Assembly (NCBI GenBank): GCA_019925795.1 | Contig: CM034315.1 | Span: forward strand, 10,962,200 to 11,026,199 | Direction: 5' to 3' | Length of the DNA: 64,000 bases | From: Dendrobium chrysotoxum | Lineage: Eukaryota; Streptophyta; Magnoliopsida; Asparagales; Orchidaceae | In this document: one piece after another, positions 10,878-22,600 of the stretch | Layout: every line of letters starts with the position of its first letter | How positions within the stretch are numbered: position 1 is the first letter of the stretch | Made by a program: the position numbers and the translations under genes | Notes under the pieces: model-generated | Seen by the model: only the letters and a program-made list of their open reading frames with translations | Database searches by the model: none | Told to the model about the DNA's origin: nothing

Positions 10878-11579
10878 TGGAAGACATTACAGAGGAGATA
10901 ACAATGACAAACTCCTCTTAAGTATTGAATGCTACTTCATTGCACATTCTATCTACAGTTAAACAAATGACAAGGCACAGCAACCTTCTGTACCGATAAT
11001 TATTTAAGAAGATATCCTCCAAATAATTAAATTCGAGTAACAATAACAAAACCATTTTGCCACATATGGCAGAAGAAAGAAAGGGCCCAGGAAATGAACA
11101 AACTGTAGCCTATTTCATCCTCATATAAGGCAAACGCAGTATTATCAATGTTGACAAAACCTCTCAATTTTAAGAGAATAGCAAGTCCGCAACAAGTTTT
11201 GCTAATCAATCAGCACAAGAATTACCCTCTCTATAAAGACGTTAAATCTTGTAATCTCATAAACTTTGTATTCATCAACAAAATAAAAAAAATTCAAGAT
11301 TAGAATAATTAGAGCTCTTACTAAGCTTAATCAGCAGTAAAGCATTCGCTTCAATCAAATTTTATGAATAGGCAATTTGCTACAAAGGATTAAGACCTGA
11401 TTGAGAGCAAATAATTCAGCATAAATAAATTTTCTACTATGCTTCAGTAAACTTGCCTAGAACAAGCGATCGAGATGAATACATTTCAAAAGATCTAAAC
11501 AGTGCTTGCAAAAGAAGTCTCTTTAAGAAAGAAAAATAATCATGAATAACACAGCGCATTAGACAACCCTTGAAATGTA

Positions 11580-12180
11580 ATGGATTATGTGAACATATTT
11601 AGGGTAGGCAAAAACAAAATAGGCTAATTTGAAATTCCAAACCAAACTGACTAAACTGATTAATTTGGTTTTGGTTTGGCTTAGATTTACATTTAAAGTT
11701 TTATAAAACCAAAATAAATCAAACCAATTAGATTAAGCATAATATACATGATTTAGAATGCTAAAAGTTGAACATCTTGTAGCCGAGATAAGCAAACAGA
11801 TTAAAATAAAAACAAAACTGTTAAACCAAACTTGTTACAAATATTAAGAAACCTAATGTATACTTTAATTATCTATTAATTTAGAACAAATATATCAAAC
11901 TACGGAAGGCCAAATAATTGAAAAATATGAAAAACCAAAATGAACCAAACCAAACTGAATTGAGATGGTGATTGTGATTTTTCGACAAATTTTATGCTGG
12001 CTATTGACTATCTAACGTAACTCTCTATTTTTTTCATTCAAAATTTAGGACCTGACAAATGACAATGACAGTGTTTAAATTGAGAACAACAAATAAATTC
12101 CAAAAGATTTATGTTACTAAACTGACAATGGAAAAAAAAACCGGTTTATTTTGGTTTGGTTTTTCATAAAAGAAGTTAGG
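11580..12180. mobile_element. AACCAAAC-rich element with RTE 5' fragment inside
   Basis: Blocks at 11636-11710, 11930-11960 and 12135-12170 are saturated with AAACCAAA / TTTGGTTT motifs, as in plant non-autonomous hAT elements. Between them, 11965-12075 matches on the minus strand the 5' leader of the RTE copy at 53.7 kb (TGACAAATTTTATGCTGGC, then TCTAACGTAACTCTC). Terminal repeats were not resolved. Confidence 0.4.
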
Positions 12181-12328
12181 ACTTAGATGACCTCTCATCA
12201 AATCACTTATAACTTGCTCAGATATATTGCAGGTAATACAATGAAGACTATAGTAGCTGATAATGTCTAGCTTTGAAAACTTTGAAAATGTTAGAAGATT
12301 CATCTATGTACCCTTATTTTTTAGCAGC

Positions 12329-12354
12329 AGTATATATATATATATATATATATA
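12329..12354. repeat. (AT)n microsatellite
   Basis: A short AT dinucleotide tract. The surrounding 12181-12836 is noncoding and is the 3' flank of the minus-strand RNA-binding protein gene. Confidence 0.85.
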
Positions 12355-12836
12355 TTTTAAATTGCAGCAGTAGATCTTTTAATACTCTTTAAATGCCACT
12401 AATCCTTTTAAACGTGCCACCAATATCTGACGCATCTGAGCGTTCCTATGACGAAACATGAGGGAAATATTGATAAGTATGTATTAACCAAGTGTATTTT
12501 GAACTGCTATGCACAATTATTGTTGTTACGTTAAAGAAACTTGTTACCACTTCATGCAACATTTAATCAAAAACAAGTTGATAATCCCCATGCTTACCGA
12601 GAACAAATTTGTAAAAAGAATGTCCCATGCACTATTCACATTGATAATATATTCAAAACCATAACTCAAATTATTTATAAAGGTCAAAATTGGTCACAGA
12701 TAGTATCACCTCAAAATAACTATTGCCACAAAAGGCCTGACTGCGAGCAAGTAGAATATGGAAATTACAGTGCAATTTCATCTCCACAAAACTAACCTTT
12801 GCCAGGAAATGCTCTAGTGTTGCCGAAATCAAGGTT

Positions 12837-15800
12837 TTATGATCCTTCTAGATGCCCTTGAGTTGAATCTTCTTGTCTGGCTTCAGATTCATTGCCCTTC
12901 TTTTGACTTATTTTCAATCTAAGAGGTCTTCCCATTAATTCCTGTTGTAGGAACATTGATTGAAAATCAGTCTCATAAAATGAATGAGGGCTGTATGATT
13001 CATAGCTTTCTTTGACGTGATATTGTGATAGACTACTTTGATTTTATGCTGTGTCTCATATTTAAGTGATCTAAATAACATCGATAGGCCTTATTGAGGT
13101 AACCTAAATAGTAGCCAAATTGATATTCTCTAGACTACCAAAAGCTTGATCGCTAAACACCCAGCAATAGGCAATGAACCATTAATCATTTAAAATAGGA
13201 CTGCTATCTTAAAATAAGATGACACTAAATAAAAAAAAAAAAAAACACTTCATAAGAAACGATCAAATATTGGAAGCATTTCTAGAGAAGATTTTCTATA
13301 GATAAAGCAAAGACATTCAATGAAGAAATGGAAATCAATCAATCTACATTATAGGCCTGTTTGGTTGCGAGTATCTAAGAGTCAATATTTTAAATTCAGT
13401 TTATTTGAAATTCATAAGATTATTTTGTGTTTGGTTGGAACTAACAAAAATAAAAAACTAAAAATAAAAGAACCTAAGAACTAGTAAAGAAGATCACGAC
13501 AGAAGGAGAATAGATCATGACAGGAGCTCGCTAGGGCAGGCGTTGACGGAATATGAGACGTGTGAGGAGAAGAGCATTGGCGCAGGCATTAACAAGATTT
13601 GCAGTTTGCAAAGTAGAAGATATCATGACGAGAGTTCGTTGGTGCAGATGTTGACAGGAACCGTGGCATGCGAAAGAGAAAATATCACAGTGGGAGCTTA
13701 CTGGGGAGGGATATCCGAGTGCAATGCATTCCAAAATTGCATGAATCCAATTTTGAAATATACCAGATCTAAATCAAGTAAGCTTCAATTTCCTCTTAAA
13801 ATTGCGCTGCATGTACTTCTCAGCCAACCTAACACTCAATTTATCAAAACCCCTGTATTTAAAATGTAGTACACACAAAACTCTTCCAACCAAAACCCTT
13901 AACAAACTTTGAAAAGAGAGAAGATAATGATCCGTTATTGACAATCATATTTCTATTTATGAGCATCATGCTGGATTAATCAGACTTTAACAATTTAGCA
14001 CATATAGAACAACTTCAATATACTGTAAATTAAAGAAACTATTGCATTAAAGTTTTCCAAAAAGAATTGCGAGTGTACCAGACTGGATGTGAATGTAGCA
14101 TAGCTTAACTAAAACAACCGAGCAGAAAATAAAAAAAATATAACAAAGATTAAAGCTTCACATTACCACCCCATCCAATTCAGAAACAGCAGTCTCCACC
14201 TCTTCCTTCGTGTCAAAAGAAACAAATCCATACCCAGCCGACCTCCCTGATGGGTTATCAAAAACAACTCTAGCAGAAACTGGCTTAAAATTGGCAGAAA
14301 AGAATTCTCTAAGATTGCCAGCTCTTGCTTTCCAATGAAGATTTCCTACATAGATCTTGTGCCTTGTTTCCCCCACAGGAGTACTTGATCGAGGTTTTTT
14401 AGGTGAGGGTTTGTTGAAACTCTTTGCTAGTTGAACTTTAATAATCCTTCCTGCCAACTCCTGCAATGTATTTAACTACCTTCAAAAATCCAAAGTAAAT
14501 TTTTGATAGATGCAGGTATACACTACTTAACAACAGAACCATTAAAAAATGGAAATTTATTCAGAAAATAATAGACACTAAGGTCAAAAGTGATGCACGA
14601 TTCACGCATTCAATAAGCTTTGAAAAAAAATAACAGCATGATTTAATCAATGTAAATTATTCAAACAAACAGCTTAGTTGATATGTTGATTTTAGGTTCT
14701 ACATGTAACCTAACACAAGTGTTTTTTTTTCCTTTTTTTTTTTTTTTTGAGTGAACATCACGGCTGGCCACTCCTCATTTTTTAAACTACTATTTCAATG
14801 TTACCTATTGTATGTTATATGTTTACTTTATCCCTTTATAATGAAAAACTGAATACGATCCCTTCTCATTAATAATAGTCATAAATTTCAACAAGAGTAC
14901 ATGAAAGAGGGATCAATTTTGGTGTTCCTATGACGTACAACAAAACCTAACAACTTTCAAGATGAAACATTAAAAAAGTTTGAATATCAGCATATTCATG
15001 TTAAGTTTGAATATCAGCATATTCATGTTAAGTTTGAATTTTCAACTTATTTCAAATATAATCGTAAGATCATTTACCTACTCCGGATGAGTTAAATTTT
15101 TTACAACTAAGTCACAAATAATTGTACTTATTTCCATATGAGGTTGTCCAAAATACAGGTCATATTCTTTTGGTGGGTGGCTCCAACTTTTTTCAAGCCA
15201 AAAGGATCATCTATTAACAGTAGATACTGATGGAAGACACTGATGGGAGAACATCCATGGTAGCAGCCTGTCCACCATCTTCGAGTTCTTCTGGTGCAGG
15301 TATAGCTCCAAAGCTATTTTCATTTGGTTGTAGCCTAATGACCCAAATGACAACATACCATGCTTTGACATATTGTCAACCATGACTTTTGTATTGGACA
15401 GAAAGAGTCACCTTTTGGGAAAGATTTATTCAAGTCTTGAAAATCAATGCAGATGAATTTAATCATTGTTTCCCTTTAAGAAACATATGAGTCAGCTTAG
15501 GTTGCATGATTCAAGGCATAAGGAGTTTAAAGAGCTAGATTTAAAGAAGAGCCATAAAGGAGATCCAAAATATATTGCCATTATTGAGTAAATAGAGACA
15601 AAAGCCAACACATCACTTCGATTGTTTTGTGAAGATAAGTCAAAATATTAAATAAAATATTTTAAGTTTTGGACCTCCTCTATGCCTACACTACAAATCG
15701 AGCTATCCAAGCTCGCAAAGTCTGGGGAAAAAAATCATGCAACCTTAACAAGCTCAAAAAGCTGCTAAATTATTGAGTCAATTAGGAGAATTTTTAGAAC

Positions 15801-16575
15801 AATGTTGACCTCAATAGCAGGTTAAAAAATATAAAAATAAAAAGGGAATCATCACATACCTCTGGCGAAGCATACTGTCCATCCCGGAAATCTTGCTTAA
15901 ATCCCACTTTTTGCTACAATGTCGTGTCCGTAGCTGCAAGCGGCGTCGTTTCAGAGCAGAACGTGCAGACTCCCGCTCTCATTTGCGTCAATAAAATGAG
16001 GAAGTGAAGCTTTTGACACACTACTCCTCCCACACGATCCAAGCCATCTTCTCTCACACAGAACTCCCACTTCCTCTTCCGCTCTCGGCTTTCCCACACG
16101 ACCTCCGACCTCCATACCAAGCCGACGCCGACCCTTGCCTGCAGCTAAGAGCCGAACCCAGTTGCTCCATCCCGTCGGCCTCCACTGCTTCTCCGACCAA
16201 ACCCCATCCGAACCCAACCGCAAACCGCAAGCAAAAGCCCGACCCTACCTCACCTCTTCCCGTCGGCCCCCAATCCCGATCTCTTTGATCCATAGAGACA
16301 GCGAGAGAGAAAGAGAAAGCTTTTTCCTTACCTCAACCAAGCTTCCAACCGACCTCCCACCTCTGTAGCCGATTCCTCTTGCCCGACCGATCTCCACTGT
16401 GCCGCAAGACCCAATCGCAAACTCCACTGCCTTTGCCTATAGCCGACCCCTCTCTACTCTCACAGTAATCTCTCCCTCTCTATCTCTTATTTATTTTATT
16501 GGTATTAATGTTAATAGTTTTATAATAATAATAATAATCATTAATATTTATTATTATTGTTATTATTATTACAAA

Positions 16576-16632
<57 letters not shown>

Positions 16633-19600
16633 GTTATAATATAATTATATTATATGTTTTATGTATATACCTATGTGTGTGTGTGTATGAATATTTTTTT
16701 AAAAAAAAGAGAAAGAGTATTAAAAAAAAAAGAGAAGAAGAAAAAAAAGAGAGAAAAATAATAAAAAAAGAAGAAAATAGTTTCAAGGAAACAAAAAAGA
16801 GAAAGAGAAGAGTAAAAAAAAAAAGAGAGATTTTTCCAAAAAAGAAAGAGAAAGAAAAGAAAATGAGACATTCTCTCGCCTCGATCCACGTGCAAACATC
16901 ACCTCGACGCTTGCAAAGGTATAACCCCTCAACCCTAAAACTCCGAGAGCCTACTTCGTTGTTTGCAGCGGACCGGAAAACCGCCTATATGCGCATTTCT
17001 TAGAGTAGTGGGATGGGGCCCCGGTGCGGTGCCTACAACGAGCGGGTAATCACCCAAAATCATATCCTCAACGTTTGTGTCGAGCCGGCAGACCACCTAT
17101 ACACGCTTTTCTTAGCGTGGTGGGAAGGGAACCCGGTGCGACACCTACGACGAGGTGGGTAAGCCTGGCGCATGCTTTTCTTAGCGTGGCTAGGACAACT
17201 CTTAAGTACCCGTACGCGGCTCTGTACCTGCGGGGAAACAACTATGCTCTTAATGCAGGTACCTGTAGAAGACCCATACACGCTTTTCTTAGCGTGGTAG
17301 GAAATACCCAGTTTTTTCGTAGTTTTCCCTAAACAGGGGAGATGCCGGAATGCTGCCGAAATTTCGGATGAAAATATGTCTATACTCGGACCTGTTTGAA
17401 CTCAAATGAACATAAAATCCAACCTAAATCAAAGTGGATTCAAACTGAACTCAAATTGGAACAAAATGTGGACAACAAGGACTTGTACTTTGAACTTAAA
17501 TGAACAAATTGATGACCAAAAGTTGAACTCAATATGACTACAGAGGGACTCGGACTTGAACTTTACTTGAATGACAAAGAGTCCAAACTTCAAAGAGTTT
17601 TGACTAGAACTTGAATGAGACTACAAAGAACTTGAGAATCCAAGCCTGAATCATATGCAAGGGGCAAAAGCTTGGTTTGGATAATGACATGAAAATGCCA
17701 ATGGAATGATAAGGAGTTGTCATTTTAATTTAAATACAAAGCATTACTTCAAATCTCATGCAAGTTCTGAAACAAAGCTCCAACCATTCAAATGAGCACT
17801 AAGAAATGATCAGAAGACTGGTATCAATCAAAGAAATTTCAGCACCACTTGCTACAAAATGGGGTCTCTAGTGAATGATACAATTTATTCATGAGGGAGG
17901 TAGAGGGATCTAACTTCTCTACAAGAAACATAGTGAACGCATTAGCCCACTTATAAGTGATGACGATGGCTAAGATGTGAAAGTAACGACTCCCCTACAA
18001 CCGACATCAGATATCTTGTGGATACAAATGACGGCTGGCACGAGTACTGAAAGACACACAACAAATGTAACAAATCATCAATTAATATACATGAGGATAC
18101 TATTGATGAATGCAATCCATTCAGCAGTCTATGTTAATATGCACATAAAATGCGCTGAATCTACCTACAAACAACAGTAGTAGAAGTATTGCATGGATGG
18201 TGAATCCCTTACGAACAACCTAAAATTTGTAATAGATATAGTGATTGTGCTCACGAGTCGTGGTGTCGGGTATGTTACAAGTGTGATGAATTCTCCTACT
18301 AATATGGATGGAGAAATTAATATTGAATGCAACTCAACCCCGCTGTCAAGTACTAATATATAGATAAATATGTTCACTCGGCTACAAGTGATGAAGATTC
18401 AAATTTCACTTACGAATGACGAATGATCAATAGTATGCCCAATAAATTGTCTAGAGAAGGGATAATAAGAAGCATGCGATGATCATAATAATTTATCCAC
18501 AATCATGTGCAATGAACATGATAGGGCCACAAGCAAAGTAAGGGAGATGTAGGAGAAGTGAATCCTATGTTATCAGTGCAGACTAATGTGTAGACGAGCA
18601 TATAACAGTCTACTTTCAAATGAAAAGAATAGATATGCTACAGGATCCTTGATTTATGTATATCCAACATGAAATCCGCAAGTGTTCATATCAATCTACT
18701 AATGAGCTTGTATATTGAAGAGCAGAAGCCCTAATGAAGGGAACTATCAGTTGATACAACAACTGATATGCAATAGATACAAGCACCTGCAAACTCTTGT
18801 AGCAAGAGTATTCTAGCATCCTCATAAGTCAACATCAAGATACAAACAAGTATATAGCCTACAAGCAAAGATAACATACAGTACCTACGAGTTGTTGTAG
18901 CATGGATGCCGTAGCATCTCTATAGCCAACAATCATCCAATGGAAGATAAATACACTCAAGGGGTATGTAGCTAAGGTTGTGATATCCCTACGGTTTAGA
19001 TCGATTCACCTGTAAAAGAATACAACCATTCCTTGTGAGCTACGACGACCACTGAAATTGCTTGTGGATGATAATAGTGAATATGTAGTAAGTGCAGTAA
19101 ATCCTCTATGGATACAAGTACATATGTTCTCCGCAAGCAATGATATAAGGCTTCAGCATATTCAAATACCTACGAACCATCGTAGGAATCCTCTCATGTA
19201 AAGTACCATCTACGAGCCATCGTAGAAGTTTGTGATGAATGCAATACCTACAAATAAAAGCAGAAGATTCGTTAGTGCACTGTAATCCACTGACAGAAAG
19301 TGATGAGTAGTGCACGACAGTCTACCTGTACAAGGCAGCAAATAATTCGATCCCCAAGCTGCTGCAAAACGCCACCAGATCCGCAACATTCATGCAAGCG
19401 GACAGAAGGCGTTTACGAGCTTCCAAAACAGAATGCTGCATTCAAATGGCAGTGGCCCGTACAACCGAAATATCCCAAAAATGTATCCCCGCACATGCAC
19501 CGTAATTTGTATACACTTAGGTACACATAAGGGGATGTATCATAAGCAGAAGATTCATTCGAGCCCGATCCTTCTATCCAGGTAGATAGGAGTCGACACG

Positions 19601-22600
19601 GCTTGAACTATTAAACGAATATACAATCACGGGGTCGACTGGGATATTTATTTTATACGTTCATATTAGGCCTTCAAGGCCTATAATCAAGAGAATTCAC
19701 TAGTAAAGGTACAAAGCCTACAAAATCCGATCCTCTATTGACAACCCGATAGAGTCGACGAGGTTCAACCCATAAATACAAAGGACCCTAAAATCACCCC
19801 GATGATGGCCGTGTTGAATGTATATCTCAACCGGAGGGGTTCACAAACGCTTTCAAAATGCCATACCAAATCTCATGAAAATCCCAAACTCCAAACAATC
19901 GCAAAATCCAAAAATATTTGAAATTGAAATTAAACCATCAACTACTTAAAGCAAAACTCATCTACTCTCCGCAATAGTTTGCTGAGGTGGACAAATTTGA
20001 AAATAACTGCAGCTCATAAAGAGCTAATGCCTGATCGAAAATATCACTAGGATCCATTCTCAAACAATCTCCTGCTAGCAAGGACGTGGTATGAGCCCTC
20101 TAACCGACAGTTTCGCCGCCAAATGGCACTGCAGGATAAAATGTTATGACCCGGGGCCCTCTGAGCCGAGTGGTTTTGCCGTCAAATCGTACCACGTGAT
20201 AGCGGTTATGGCCAAAGCCAATACAATCCTTATTGACATCAAATCCTTGAGATATGAATCAATAGGATATGATCGATAGGGCACAAAGCCCTCTGTTAGC
20301 TAAGGTGGATTCAAATTTGTCCCCTTAGACAAACATTCACCCCAGGTCTACAAGGTACCCTTGGACGAAGCAACCCATGGCTGCCGACAAGGATCCTTCT
20401 GTCAAGTTGGGTCGACTACCTCCTCTGATTAAGTAGACCAGGGACCACGATGGCCCGGGATGACGGAACCATGGGATCTTGATCGGGTCCATCATTCATT
20501 CCCCCACCATCTGCTTTAAGTGCAAGATGGTAAAATTCCTAATTTTAAATATTATTTACTACACCAAATCTATACTGCTACTATATGCCAGATGCACGTA
20601 TTTCTACGTATCTGATTGACGACTAGCCTTAATCGAAAGTTCTCTCTCATTATCGGGAGGGGTAATTAACTATAGGGGCTTGCGCCTATAGGAAACCAAA
20701 ACTTAGATCATAAAGTCCTCGCAAAATGAAGGCGAAATCTCTGGTTAGTGTCTTAATCTACAATACTCATCTGCCTTCCAAAATTTACCCCGGAACTTAA
20801 ATCCATTAAAACTCCTCCCCGAAGAAAGCTAGCAGCAGGCGGAGGCCACAAACATTACTTCAATAACATTGTCAAAATAAACTCAAATTTTAAAATGAAT
20901 GGTTTTATAATAAATACAAATTATCGTTTTATTACTTGGATAAGAACACATTGTGGATTGGCTCCAAAAATAAAAATTTATATAAACTTTCACCTCAATA
21001 AACTATTATAAATAGAATAAAAAGAGTATATTGGGAGTACTTTTCCCATATAAAATCAACTTTCTCATTAACAACCCAAATTTTATGATTATGAATCTTA
21101 CAGTTAAAAATATTTTTATTAATATTCTTTAAATACTCTCATCTAATCTTAAAACAATATTTTACTTTATTTTTCATTTTTCACCCCTTCATCTTAAAGT
21201 CTAAAACTAATAAATGATGTTGAGTACATAAACTTTCACTCAGAATGATTTTACAATCTTTGTAATCTAAACGATCTATTTTTCTTATAAGAAAATAATC
21301 AATCTGAGTTTTACTATACTCATTTTTATAAGTGATGAGAAGGTTCTCTCTATTTTCTTAAATAACATATTAGCAATTATAAAATTATAAGATAGAGCAA
21401 AATCTAATATGGCTCTACCAACTTTACTAGTTGCTCTAAATCTATAGTCACTATAAATGCCTTTAAATTCTTCTAATAATATATTCATTTAAATCTCCTC
21501 CAATAAAAACTATTTTTTCAAAAGGTATTCTTTATATTAATTTTTCTAAGATATTTCAAAATTTTATTTTTGAACATATATATCTAAACCTATTTGATGA
21601 GCATATAAACAGTTATAATATTAATAATTTTAGCATCAATAACAATCTTTAAAACTATAACTCTATCTTTAAATATATTAATTTCTATAATATTATCCTT
21701 AAAATTTTTATAAATAATCACACATATATCATTTCTAGTATGACTCCTACATGAATACCAAAGATTAAATCCTAAACTTAATCTCCTTAACCTTTTCCCA
21801 ACCCATTTAGCTTTCTGAATATATAAAATATTTATCTTCCTATGAATCATAATATTTATTAATTCCATTAAGTTGTCTGCAAGAATACCTATATTCTAAG
21901 TTCATATCCTAATTCTAATTTTATGGACTAGCTGTTTTATCTACATCCGTCCATGATGTGAGAATCCTTGCTTATTTGATACAGTAGTTGGGCACCAGTG
22001 CAATGAACTTTGCATATTTATCGATGTAACTTGGCCATACAACGCGTTGCTTCCAAGGAATGCACTCGCATTAACACAATGTATTAAAAGATTCGTGTCA
22101 TGATTGTTTGACAAATTTTATGTTAGTTGTTGACTACCTAATGCAACCCTTCATTTTTCTCATCCAGAACTTGGAACCCAGCAACAACAATATTTTGATG
22201 CCTATTTTTGTATGGTGACATTAGATGGAATTAGACTTGGGAATGTGTTTTGGCGCTTTATTTGCACATATATATAAGACTCCTTTATAGTAAAAAAATT
22301 CATCTCTTCTTTCTAATAGATGTAAGAAATTATTTTGATTGCACCACATAAATCTTGCTGCCTTTATGTCACGCTTAATCATTTTGTTATTACTTTGTGT
22401 GTTCATTATATTCATTCATGGTAATTGATTTTGCATAAAAAAGATAACTTTTTCCTAACAATCATATCCCTTATCTTTCATATAGTTGATTATGACAAGA
22501 GTCAACATCCATTGAACATTGGAAATGGTGGAACTAATGGCCACAGTCCACCATGGCTCACCTTTGAAGCCATTGTCTGCATGATTAGACCATGACTAGG

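Larger units (their letters stand above)
10422..11017. repeat. Tandem duplication, one copy carrying an insertion
   Basis: Copy 1 (10422 to about 10806) and copy 2 (10874 to about 11017) both run 'GATGTGGAA.ACATTA.AGAGGAGATAACAATGA.AAACTCCT...GCTACTTCATTGCACATTCTATC...AAGGCACAGCAACCTTCTGTACC...ATTATTTAAGAAGATAT'. Copy 1 is interrupted by a 217-bp foldback element; copy 2 is the uninterrupted state. Each copy is preceded by a dinucleotide microsatellite. Confidence 0.85.

Noticed and set aside
15862..15925. Minus-strand first exon (ATGGACAGTATGC...) nested in the cpRNP intron
   Set aside because: The start and donor look plausible, but no continuing exon was found and the surrounding DNA is retroelement-like.
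15914..16427. Six overlapping frames of 60-94 codons in the CT-rich block
   Set aside because: They reflect the skewed CCGACC/CTCTCC composition on both strands; no domain, no consistent splice context.
16557..17003. 148-codon plus-strand frame
   Set aside because: It is an (AT)n microsatellite followed by a homopurine tract (IYIYIY then KKKREKE runs), not a protein.
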